Shown here in pieces: positions 1 to 6,077 of a stretch of DNA of 9,106 nt. Each line of letters starts with the position of its first letter. The first letter of the stretch is position 1. The notes below the pieces were generated by a model. That model did no database searches, was not told the DNA's origin, and saw only the letters and a program-made list of their open reading frames with translations. The stretch is taken from the NCBI GenBank assembly GCA_002315495.1, contig DCGJ01000051.1:1-9106 (forward strand), given 5' to 3'. The DNA comes from Lachnoclostridium sp. UBA1781 (GTDB lineage: Bacteria > Bacillota > Clostridia > Lachnospirales > Lachnospiraceae). The translations under genes were made by a program, and so were the position numbers.

Positions 1-1498
1 AGCGGTTAATGTTGGGGTCGGTGACCGTCACCGGTCCACCCTCCGCAATCTGCTTTTTGAAAAGGGGAATCACGCTTCCGTTGCTGCCCAGCACATTGCC
101 GAAACGAACTGCCACATAGTTGGTCTTGGACCGATTATTCATGGTCTGAATGACCATCTCACAAATGCGCTTGGTGGCCCCCATAACATTGGTGGGGTTC
201 ACCGCCTTGTCGGTGGAAATTAAAACAAACTTCTGGACCCCGTAGCAATCCGCCGCCTGCGCCACCTTGTAGGTACCCATTACATTGTTTTTAATCGCCT
301 CATTGGGGCTGTCCTCCATGAGAGGCACATGCTTATGTGCTGCCGCATGGATACAGATGTCCGGTCGATAGGTACGGAAGCATCGGTCTAAGGCTTTCTT
401 ATCGCGGATACTTGCAATCTCGATACGAATGTCCACGGCACCTTTATAGCGGAACGCAATCTCCTGCTGAAGGTCGTAGGCACCATTTTCATACACGTCA
501 AGAACCACCAGCTGCTTTGGCTCCATCTGGGCCAGCTGGCGGACAAGCTCGGATCCGATACTGCCACCGCCTCCGGTAATCAGGACCGTCTTTCCCTTGT
601 AATATTCTCTTGTCTTATCATTTACAATCTGCTTCTCATCGCGCATGAGAAGATCCGTAATCTCAATCTCACGAAGCTGGCGCTTTGCACCTGAAGCGCT
701 CATAATCGGGTAATCATAGACCTTCACAGAGAAACCGGCATTCTTATAGAACTCATATACCTCAAAGCGGCGGTCTTTGCTCATAGTCGGAACGGCAATC
801 AGCACCTCCTGAATCTCGTGGGTGCGAAGCTCGGAAAGCGTATTCTCATCCTCACTGATGACACTAATCCCATGAATATCACGTCCCACCTTCTGCGTAT
901 CCGTATCGACGAAGCAGCGCACGCGATACGCAGACTTTGGATTATGAATCAGCTCTTCTGCAAGCGCAACACCGACGGAACCTGCACCAACAATAGCGAC
1001 CTTAATCTTTCGGTCATCACAGTCCGGCTGCGTCTGCACACGGCCGAACGTTGCCACTCTCAGAATAAAGCGCAGGAAGGCACCCCTTTTTGTGGCCAAA
1101 CTGCCGCATTTGAACGCATAACGATACAACATACGGATAGCCAAAGCTCCCAATGTGTCCGTACAGCAAAATGCGATCAGAGACACGATCTCGTCTCTTC
1201 CATGACGAGCGCATAGGTTCATTAACACACAGATTGTTGTCGAACAGGCATCTGCCAAAAGCAGCTTAATATAACACTGAATACCGCCGTAACGCCAAAC
1301 CTGACGATAGATATTGCCGGCATATCGGACACCGAAAATCGTAGCCCAGGAACAAAAGATGCGAATGAGAAGGCCATGAAGCGTGGTACTGTGAAGATTA
1401 TCACCCAAAAACAGAATCAATACGAAGGCGATCGCGAACACGATGCTATCATACAAAGACAGCGATAATTTAATTGTTCGTTGCGTGCCGTTCTTCAT
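1..1498 (-). CDS. Membrane-bound nucleotide-sugar 4,6-dehydratase (CapD/PglF/FlaA1-type), 3' end beyond window
   Basis: Partial: 499 codons are visible from an ATG at 1498, preceded by a purine-rich AGGGAGAGAG. Family members are usually about 600-640 residues, so roughly the last fifth lies beyond the left edge. Residues 15-130 are hydrophobic and should form the N-terminal membrane segments. A first Rossmann fold carries GAGSVG (171-176), and a second, catalytic one carries TGGGGSIGS (308-316). HAAAHKHVPLME (384-395) and STDKAVNPTNVMGATKR (428-444) follow; the latter supplies the Thr-Asp and Met-x3-Lys residues that replace the usual Tyr-x3-Lys in this short-chain dehydrogenase subgroup. 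The family dehydrates UDP-GlcNAc or a related sugar nucleotide to a 4-keto-6-deoxy sugar on the inner face of the membrane. It is the sixth gene of the capsule operon, 43 nt after the LCP gene. Family is confident; the exact substrate is not readable from sequence. Confidence 0.93.
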   Translation of the reverse strand, partial: MKNGTQRTIKLSLSLYDSIVFAIAFVLILFLGDNLHSTTLHGLLIRIFCSWATIFGVRYAGNIYRQVWRYGGIQCYIKLLLADACSTTICVLMNLCARHGRDEIVSLIAFCCTDTLGALAIRMLYRYAFKCGSLATKRGAFLRFILRVATFGRVQTQPDCDDRKIKVAIVGAGSVGVALAEELIHNPKSAYRVRCFVDTDTQKVGRDIHGISVISEDENTLSELRTHEIQEVLIAVPTMSKDRRFEVYEFYKNAGFSVKVYDYPIMSASGAKRQLREIEITDLLMRDEKQIVNDKTREYYKGKTVLITGGGGSIGSELVRQLAQMEPKQLVVLDVYENGAYDLQQEIAFRYKGAVDIRIEIASIRDKKALDRCFRTYRPDICIHAAAHKHVPLMEDSPNEAIKNNVMGTYKVAQAADCYGVQKFVLISTDKAVNPTNVMGATKRICEMVIQTMNNRSKTNYVAVRFGNVLGSNGSVIPLFKKQIAEGGPVTVTDPNINR

Positions 1499-1541
1499 TT
1501 ACTCTACTCTCTCCCTGCTCACTTTGTCTCTCGACAGTAAA

Positions 1542-2531
1542 TTATTCCATCGGTTGGTAGAACAGTTCTACCACCTGTTTCTGAAGCTTCTCCTTGTCCG
1601 GATAGAACTCCATAAAGCCGTTCACAACGGCTGTTTCTCCTTCCATCTGAAGGATTCCCCCATTCGTGTACTGAAACGCCATATCGGCATAGTCCGACAT
1701 GCCGTACACGGACAAATTACTTACCAGATACCCACTCAGTTGTAACACCGTGGTGGCAATAAAGTCGGTATCGGTTTCCCACGCTCCGTGGGCCTGTGAA
1801 AGCCACGCGTTCATATACGTACACTGGCGGCTCATTCGATTGATATTGGTCGGCTCGCCCATCTGTCCACGGGAACGGACAAAGGTCTCAGCCTGCTTTC
1901 CATGAAGCGTAATCGTTTCCCCCATGACAAATGCTTCATCCACCGCAGAGAAATCATCCTCGATGGTAACGGTAACGCCTCCTACGGCGTCATTTAGCAC
2001 CTGAATACCGTTAATCGAAAGTGCGGCATAATCATCAATCTTCACACCTCCGAGAAACTGAGACACTGCCTTCACGGTGTTTCGCCCGCTGTCCTCCATT
2101 CCGGAGCCGTAAGTGTAGGCAAGTGCAAGCTGCCCACTGAATTGTCCCGCGTCCTGTCCCAGCACATCAATGATGGGAATCTCACTAACGGTATCTCGAT
2201 TTATCTGTAGAGCCTGGTAGCTCTTATTGTCTAAGTCAAATACGCAAAGCACCAGCACATCCGATTGCCCGTTGTTCCGATAGCCTTCCGTCTCATTTAG
2301 CTCCTCTGCTTCATCCACACCGATGAAGAGAAGCGTTCGAATATTGTCCTTTGGTTCATACCACGCACCATCCACCTGGATGCGGTTGTCGGTAACATTC
2401 CCCTTTATCCCACCGGTTCCATTCGTTTCCTTATGGCTGTCCCGGTAGAGTTTTACTGCCAAAAATAATAAGCCGACGCCACAAAGCAGTAACACGACGG
2501 CTACAATGGTTAAAATCGTTTTCTTCTTCAT
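1542..2531 (-). CDS. LytR-CpsA-Psr (LCP) family cell-wall glycopolymer ligase
   Basis: 329 residues. An N-terminal membrane anchor (about 5-28, after MKKK) places the rest outside the cell. LCP hallmarks follow in order: GVD at 71-73, QSDVLVL (89-95), INRDT (110-114), LALAYTYG (135-142), NDAVGGVTVTI (180-190), LHGKQAETFVRSRGQ (209-223) and NINRMSRQ (229-236). The arginines of VRSR and NRxxRQ are those that in the family bind the polyprenyl pyrophosphate substrate. LCP enzymes transfer lipid-linked polymers such as capsule or teichoic acid to peptidoglycan. The sequence is a divergent version (INRDT rather than the common PRDT form). The start is supported by AAAGGGA 8 nt upstream of the ATG. 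It sits between the exported-protein gene and the dehydratase gene in the capsule operon, so the capsular polymer is its likely substrate (inference). Confidence 0.92.
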   Translation of the reverse strand: MKKKTILTIVAVVLLLCGVGLLFLAVKLYRDSHKETNGTGGIKGNVTDNRIQVDGAWYEPKDNIRTLLFIGVDEAEELNETEGYRNNGQSDVLVLCVFDLDNKSYQALQINRDTVSEIPIIDVLGQDAGQFSGQLALAYTYGSGMEDSGRNTVKAVSQFLGGVKIDDYAALSINGIQVLNDAVGGVTVTIEDDFSAVDEAFVMGETITLHGKQAETFVRSRGQMGEPTNINRMSRQCTYMNAWLSQAHGAWETDTDFIATTVLQLSGYLVSNLSVYGMSDYADMAFQYTNGGILQMEGETAVVNGFMEFYPDKEKLQKQVVELFYQPME

Positions 2532-2630
2532 GTTAACATCCCTTTCCCGTAGGTATTCCCGGACTTCGATATTTTATGCTGCAGACATAACCTCCGTCTT
2601 GGAATACCCGCAGGAAACATTAGGATCTAC

Positions 2631-3287
2631 TTAACTATGCTTTTTTGCGCGCGCAACACAGTAAACACCGCCTGCAACACAGCAAATAGCGATTGCCGGC
2701 AGCATGAAGCCGAAATAATCGGCGGTCGTAGCACCGGTTTCATTGCCGGTTTCATTGCCGGTTTCTTCTCCGGAATCTGCAGACGTTGTACTGGTAACGA
2801 GTGCAAATGGGCTCAGACTGTCAACCGTGAAGGTAACCTTACCGTCTGCAGCCTTAGTGTCAACTGCAACCCAGGCACCATTTTCATAGTGAATCATCTG
2901 AACAAAAGAAGAATTGCCGTAGTCAGCTTTCAGTGTGATGGTGATTGGGAAGGTAGCTTCACCCTTTACAGCAATATCAACGAAGGATACTGTGCGAAGG
3001 CTGTCTTTGCTAACGCCATCCGGAAGACTGATGTTCACACCCTCAGATGCAAGCTTTTTATAAGCTTCATCCATCAGAGCTGCAGCTTCTTCAGAGAGGG
3101 TAGCCTTTTCCGAATATGGGGTAATAACGATTTCAACATTACCACCGTTAGCATCAACTGCACTCTCCACGCTAAGACGGTCGGAACCGGTTACACTGGA
3201 GACATAAGCATCTGCTGCCATAGCCGGAACAGTCATCATTGCCATCAAGCAAAATGCGGACACAAGAGCCAAAACTTTTTTCTTCAT
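2631..3287 (-). CDS. Exported surface protein with C-terminal membrane anchor, function unknown
   Basis: 218 residues; function not recognised. A signal peptide (MKKK, hydrophobic 5-20, probable cleavage after VPAMA at residue 24) is followed by a mostly beta-type region (about 30-165) ending in VDSLSPFALV. An SPFALV-like ending is, from memory, common in extracellular domains of clostridial surface proteins. A low-complexity linker (170-189) contains ETGNETGNETG, then a hydrophobic segment (191-213) and the basic tail ARAKKHS. This layout is like a sortase sorting signal, but there is no LPxTG; GATTAD stands in its place, so plain membrane anchoring is as likely. Start supported by AAAGGAG 10 nt upstream of the ATG. 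It lies between cpsB and the LCP gene, so a role on the outer face in polymer assembly or attachment is possible, but this is only an inference from position. An antisense ORF covers the same span and is taken as a shadow. Confidence 0.85.
   Translation of the reverse strand: MKKKVLALVSAFCLMAMMTVPAMAADAYVSSVTGSDRLSVESAVDANGGNVEIVITPYSEKATLSEEAAALMDEAYKKLASEGVNISLPDGVSKDSLRTVSFVDIAVKGEATFPITITLKADYGNSSFVQMIHYENGAWVAVDTKAADGKVTFTVDSLSPFALVTSTTSADSGEETGNETGNETGATTADYFGFMLPAIAICCVAGGVYCVARAKKHS
2734..2769 (-). repeat. 12-nt tandem repeat in the linker of the exported protein
   Basis: On the plus strand the unit CCGGTTTCATTG occurs exactly at 2734-2745 and 2746-2757, followed by a degenerate copy CCGGTTTCTTCT at 2758-2769. 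It encodes the repeated residues Asn-Glu-Thr-Gly in the linker before the membrane anchor. The unit is a multiple of three, so gain or loss of copies would change linker length without breaking the frame. Confidence 0.85.
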
Positions 3288-3314
3288 ACCTGAATTACTC
3301 CTTTCTATAGATTT

Positions 3315-3362
3315 CGGTTTATTTTAAGCCTCAATTTCTGAGGCGAAACCGCGATATTCGCG
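3315..3362 (-). promoter_or_regulatory. Stacked inverted repeats between cpsB and the exported-protein gene
   Basis: The 82-nt gap holds two perfect hairpins. Near the cpsB stop, CGCGA/TCGCG (3350-3354 and 3358-3362) has a 3-nt loop. Next, GCCTCA/TGAGGC (3328-3333 and 3339-3344) has a 5-nt loop and is nested inside CGGTTT/AAACCG (3315-3320 and 3346-3351). The two structures share bases 3350-3351, so they would compete. In the direction of transcription the 6-bp stem is followed by TTAAAATAAA, an imperfect T-tract, so it could be a weak or partial terminator or an mRNA processing/stability element that lowers expression of the distal operon genes. Structure is seen; function is inferred. Confidence 0.5.
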
Positions 3363-3369
3363 TGGAAGC

Positions 3370-4074
3370 CTACACTCCCAGTAGTTCATAAGGCTTCTGA
3401 AGGAATTCCTTCGCCGCCTTTTCACCGAGCTTCTCGGTTAAGATTTCTTCGACAAGTACCATATTCGGAATGCGCTTCTCAATCCCGTGGCAATCCGAAC
3501 CGATCACCTGAATTCTTCCTTGTTTTAGAAGACGCAGGGCTCGCCTTTGGGTACTTGGATTAATGAAAAATGCCGCATTTGCCTGAATCCATGCGCCTTC
3601 CTTCATCAGCTGATCAATGATACGCTTCTCATTCCACCTGGTCACGTATCGCTCGACATGGGCGATAACCACCTGAAGACCAAGGTTCGTGTGAAGCTCC
3701 CGCACATCTCGAAAGAGACTGTCCGACCAGGTATTCTCAAAGGGCAGTTCTAAAAGAAGCACCCCGCTGTTCGCAATCTGTAACGATGTGATGCTGTTAC
3801 TGCGACCGATTCCCATATAATAATGGACCTCGCTTCCAAGCAGCAGTTTTGGTTTCTCCTGCTCCGTAGAAAGTGCCTGTGAAAGCTTCTCGAAGGCTTC
3901 ATCGCGCTTTGCGAGCAATTCCCTCGGAGTCGTCTTCTTCGCATAAAAATGCGGTGTCAGCACAATCGTATCCACTCCCTGCCGTAGTTCCTCCCGGATC
4001 ATGGAAACGGATTCTTCGACGGACTGCGAGCCGTCATCGACATTCGGCAGAATGTGCGTGTGAAAATCAAGCAT
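3370..4074 (-). CDS. cpsB: PHP-type protein-tyrosine phosphatase of the capsule operon (CpsB/YwqE family)
   Basis: 234 residues, close to the family's usual 240-255. The metal-binding PHP signature is complete: DFHTHILPNVDDG (3-15; H5, H7, D14), LTPHFY (39-44; H42), GSEVHY (80-85; E82), LLELPF (107-112; E109), VIAHVERY (136-143; H139) and GSDCHG (192-197; D194, H196). This family is a metal-dependent phosphatase that removes phosphate from the tyrosine-rich tail of the CpsD autokinase, resetting the capsule export cycle; it is cytoplasmic. The ATG overlaps the cpsD stop by one base (TAATG at 4072-4076), implying translational coupling, which suits a kinase and its phosphatase. Stop is TAG. 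The family is certain; the substrate follows from the adjacent cpsD. Confidence 0.95.
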   Translation of the reverse strand: MLDFHTHILPNVDDGSQSVEESVSMIREELRQGVDTIVLTPHFYAKKTTPRELLAKRDEAFEKLSQALSTEQEKPKLLLGSEVHYYMGIGRSNSITSLQIANSGVLLLELPFENTWSDSLFRDVRELHTNLGLQVVIAHVERYVTRWNEKRIIDQLMKEGAWIQANAAFFINPSTQRRALRLLKQGRIQVIGSDCHGIEKRIPNMVLVEEILTEKLGEKAAKEFLQKPYELLGV

Positions 4075-4808
4075 TACTTATCGGATGCGGCATAATAGCC
4101 GTAGCCTTTGCCGTATTTCTTATAATAGCGACCGTCTCCGCTCTGTACTCCGGTGTAAACAAAGCCGAGAATACGGCACTTGGTATATTCGAGCTGTCGA
4201 ACAGACTTCTTTAACGTCTTCTTGTCGGCAACATTCTGACGAACGACAACCAGCACGCCGTCGGCATACTGCGCAGCGATGGAAGCATCAGTAACTGCAT
4301 TCACCGGCGGAAGGTCCAAAATGATATAATCGTAATGACCGGCCAGTGTCTGGATGAACTTCTTCATCTTCTCGGAACCGAGAAGCTCGGCCGGATTCGG
4401 TGGAACATAGCCTGCCAGAATCAGGTCCAGATTATTACGCTTTAAGATTCCCTTACGAAGAATATTGGTCTCCTGTCCGGCCAGATAGTCGGAAAGACCG
4501 ATTTTATTACCAAGTTTCAATGTCTCAGCCATATGAGACAGACGCATATCACAGTCCACGAGCAGTACCTTCAAGCCGGAATCCGCAATAGAGATTGCCA
4601 GATTCAGTGCTGTGGTACTCTTGTATTCTCCCGCAAAGGAGCTGGTAATACCAATAATCTTGCCCATTCCGCTATCATCCTTTGGAAGGGAAAAGAACAC
4701 ATTGGTACGTAACAATTTATAGGCCTCACGACCCTCAAAATTCAGCTTATCCCCAACAAACGAGGTCAGATTGGAGGAACTGTATCTGTTCTTAGCTTTT
4801 CCAAACAT
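4074..4808 (-). CDS. cpsD: Capsule tyrosine autokinase (BY-kinase), CpsD/CapB family, with unusual P-loop
   Basis: 244 residues, normal length for the Gram-positive kinase subunit. Visible motifs: EAYKLLRTNV near the N-terminus (28-37); a Walker A region SFAGEYKSTT (57-66); Walker A' VLLVDCDMR (81-89; D85 and D87); Walker B YIILDLPP (161-168; D165); and a C-terminal tyrosine cluster (Y228, Y229, Y232, Y236, Y238, Y239), the autophosphorylation target. BY-kinases bind ATP, are activated by the cytoplasmic tail of the CpsC-type modulator, and control polymer length and export. Oddity: the residue before the P-loop lysine, normally glycine (GEGKST), is Tyr62, codon TAC at 4623-4625. Catalysis may be altered, or this may be a tolerated variant. 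The start is favoured by AGGAGG 8 nt upstream; another ATG 5 nt earlier is out of frame. It follows cpsC by 12 nt. Confidence 0.94.
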   Translation of the reverse strand: MFGKAKNRYSSSNLTSFVGDKLNFEGREAYKLLRTNVFFSLPKDDSGMGKIIGITSSFAGEYKSTTALNLAISIADSGLKVLLVDCDMRLSHMAETLKLGNKIGLSDYLAGQETNILRKGILKRNNLDLILAGYVPPNPAELLGSEKMKKFIQTLAGHYDYIILDLPPVNAVTDASIAAQYADGVLVVVRQNVADKKTLKKSVRQLEYTKCRILGFVYTGVQSGDGRYYKKYGKGYGYYAASDK

Positions 4809-4820
4809 ATCATATCCCTC

Positions 4821-5642
4821 CTATCGATTCTTTGAAGTTCTAGTGTCATTGGCAGCTTCGCTCTGGTTAGTCGGGCGTTGCTCCGGTTTCGAGGAATAAT
4901 AACCGTAATGGCTTCCGCCGGACTTTGCATGGTCCGGAATCGTCGCAAGGAGCGGATAATCGTAATTCTTCGCGAAGTCGTCTTCCTTGCGAATCTTGTC
5001 ATTCAGAAGGTCGCAAACCACAATCAGGGCAATCGCAAGTACAGCTGCAATAAGTGCTGCACGAATCGCATAGTAACGAACACCCGGGGTGGCTGCCACC
5101 TCCGGAAGCACCGCTGCATCAACAAGCTGAACGGAGGTTCCCTCGATAATCTTCATAATCTGTTCTGCCAAAACCGTAGCGATGGTGTTCGCAATCAAAA
5201 CGCCCTCCTCCGCATTTGGATCAGAAACGGTAATGCAAAGCACCGCCGTCTTGTTCTTAGAAGACGCGGAAATCATCTGCTTGAGCTGGTAGTAGGAATA
5301 ATTCACGCCGGTTCTCGCAATAACTTCATTTAACACAGTACGAGTGTTCAAAATCTCTATGTATGTTTCAACGAGGTTCGAGGACGCGGTCATATCCGAC
5401 AGGGAAATGCTTGTACTGCCAACCGACAACGAACTGTTATTCACGTAAAGTAACACATCGGTATCATATACCGGTGTTACCGTTTTCTTTGAAAATCCAT
5501 ATCCCAGGGCTCCACCCAGGATAATAGCGAGCATGATTATCCACCAGCGGTGCAGCACCGCACGCGTAAGCTCAAGAAGATCGATTTCTTCTGCCTGTTG
5601 TGTCGCGCGGGCATCCGAGCGCTTCTGCTTGTTATCTTCCAT
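4821..5642 (-). CDS. cpsC: Capsule chain-length determinant / tyrosine-kinase modulator (CpsC, Wzz-type)
   Basis: 273 residues. A Wzz-like fold: cytoplasmic N-terminus with IDLLELTRAVLHRWW (20-34), transmembrane segment 1 at about 33-51, extracellular helical domain (52-188) beginning PVYDTDVLLYV, a short Pro-containing stretch LPEVAATPG (179-187), and transmembrane segment 2 (189-213). The cytoplasmic tail has KEDDFAKNYDYPLLATIPD (219-237), the part that in this family binds and activates the partner kinase. Membrane protein; sets polysaccharide chain length together with CpsD. The tail continues for about 35 polar residues and contains HYGYYSS (245-251), which resembles the tyrosine-rich end of CpsD. 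Start supported by AAAGGAG 8 nt before the ATG. First gene of the operon behind the promoter at 5716-5744. Stop is TAG. Confidence 0.94.
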   Translation of the reverse strand: MEDNKQKRSDARATQQAEEIDLLELTRAVLHRWWIIMLAIILGGALGYGFSKKTVTPVYDTDVLLYVNNSSLSVGSTSISLSDMTASSNLVETYIEILNTRTVLNEVIARTGVNYSYYQLKQMISASSKNKTAVLCITVSDPNAEEGVLIANTIATVLAEQIMKIIEGTSVQLVDAAVLPEVAATPGVRYYAIRAALIAAVLAIALIVVCDLLNDKIRKEDDFAKNYDYPLLATIPDHAKSGGSHYGYYSSKPEQRPTNQSEAANDTRTSKNR

Positions 5643-5671
5643 GCTACATTCTCCTTTTCTCTAACTCTTGC

Positions 5672-5702
5672 GGTCTGCCTATTATCTTCAAAAGGGCAGA
5701 CC
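5672..5702 (-). promoter_or_regulatory. Leader hairpin of the capsule operon
   Basis: GGTCTGCC/GGCAGACC (plus strand 5672-5679 and 5695-5702) form a perfect 8-bp stem with a 15-nt loop. It would lie within the first ten bases or so of the transcript predicted from the promoter at 5716-5744 and about 30 nt upstream of the cpsC start. No T-tract follows it, so it is not an intrinsic terminator. A 5' stabilising hairpin, or a recognition site for a processive antitermination factor as used by some polysaccharide operons, would fit; both are inferences. Confidence 0.6.
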
Positions 5703-5715
5703 TCTCCGAAAGTAG

Positions 5716-5744
5716 ATTATATAGAATTACTCTATGTTTGTCAA
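5716..5744 (-). promoter_or_regulatory. Consensus housekeeping-sigma promoter of the capsule operon
   Basis: Read on the minus strand, TTGACA (5744-5739), exactly 17 nt, then TATAAT (5721-5716): a perfect match to the primary sigma factor consensus. The predicted start is near 5709, giving a leader of about 66 nt to the cpsC ATG. The spacer contains a small palindrome, ATAGA-5 nt-TCTAT (5721-5735), which could be an operator. A fully consensus promoter suggests strong basal transcription, with control exerted by a repressor or downstream. Confidence 0.88.
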
Positions 5745-5901
5745 ATTATACAATCCAATTTATCTGTAAAAATACTATTTTTTAATTACATTTTGTATTC
5801 TCGTCTTCTCCCCCCCAATTTTTGGCAAAAGCGGTTGTATTATAGTTCTTTTCCCACAAGGAAATTCCAAAATAATACAATAATATTTTGCATTTTTAGA
5901 G

Positions 5902-5919
5902 CAAAACACTATAGTTTTG
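5902..5919. repeat. Operator-like inverted repeat upstream of the pilin promoter
   Basis: CAAAAC (5902-5907) and GTTTTG (5914-5919) are perfect inverted arms around a 6-nt centre. The left arm also pairs, as GCAAAA (5901-5906), with TTTTGC at 5886-5891, so two symmetrical elements share an arm. It lies about 33 nt upstream of the predicted -35 box of the pilin-like gene. The DNA is AT-rich, so chance occurrence is quite possible. Confidence 0.3.
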
Positions 5920-5951
5920 TTATGGTTGTGATGTTAAACACCAGAACAGAT

Positions 5952-5980
5952 TTGCATTGATTTTCAATCTGCTCTATAGT
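5952..5980 (+). promoter_or_regulatory. Probable promoter of the pilin-like gene
   Basis: TTGCAT (5952-5957), a 17-nt spacer, and TATAGT (5975-5980) fit a primary-sigma promoter with two mismatches in the -35 and one in the -10. The predicted start near 5987 gives an approximately 87-nt leader. An inverted repeat CAGATT/AATCTG (5947-5952 and 5966-5971) straddles the -35 box and could be a repressor site. Confidence 0.55.
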
Positions 5981-6002
5981 ATAGATGTAATTATATTAAG
6001 TT

Positions 6003-6077
6003 ATGAAAGCATATGTTGTATCACGAATTATTACAAATAGCCTGCTTCATACAGTGCAGAAAGAGGTTATGCTATGA
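6003..6077 (+). CDS. Possible 24-codon leader ORF overlapping the pilin start
   Basis: ATG at 6003 opens a 24-residue frame (begins MKAYVVSRII) ending at TGA 6075-6077, which overlaps the pilin ATG at 6074-6076 in the ATGA arrangement typical of coupled genes. Against it: no good ribosome binding site precedes 6003, and the peptide has no recognisable feature. It may be coincidence, or a leader peptide that couples translation to the pilin-like gene. Confidence 0.2.
   Translation: MKAYVVSRIITNSLLHTVQKEVML

Larger units (their letters stand above)
5643..6073. other. AT-rich divergent intergenic region between cpsC and the pilin-like gene
   Basis: 431 nt without a convincing protein gene apart from one small doubtful ORF (6003-6077). 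It holds the capsule promoter and leader hairpin at the left and a probable pilin promoter at 5952-5980. Between them are a run of seven C (5810-5816) and several TTTTG/CAAAA inverted repeats: 5820-5830, 5886-5906 and 5902-5919. Two plus-strand ORFs covering 5550-5960 lack ribosome binding sites and recognisable content and are regarded as spurious. Confidence 0.7.

Noticed and set aside
818..1216. 132-codon plus-strand ORF
   Set aside because: Shadow of the CapD-type dehydratase, whose minus-strand frame with both Rossmann motifs covers the same bases without a stop.
2552..2608. Inverted repeat GGTATTCC/GGAATACC between the exported-protein and LCP genes
   Set aside because: The arms are perfect over 8 bp but separated by 41 nt and not followed by a T-tract; too weak to call a terminator or regulatory element.
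2637..3293. 218-codon plus-strand ORF exactly opposite the exported protein gene
   Set aside because: It is the in-register antisense of a gene with signal peptide, membrane anchor and good ribosome binding site; its own translation is Cys-rich with no domain-like features and it lacks a ribosome binding site.
5550..5960. Plus-strand ORF reading out of cpsC into the intergenic region
   Set aside because: It begins antisense within cpsC and runs through AT-rich promoter DNA with no ribosome binding site and no domain-like sequence.
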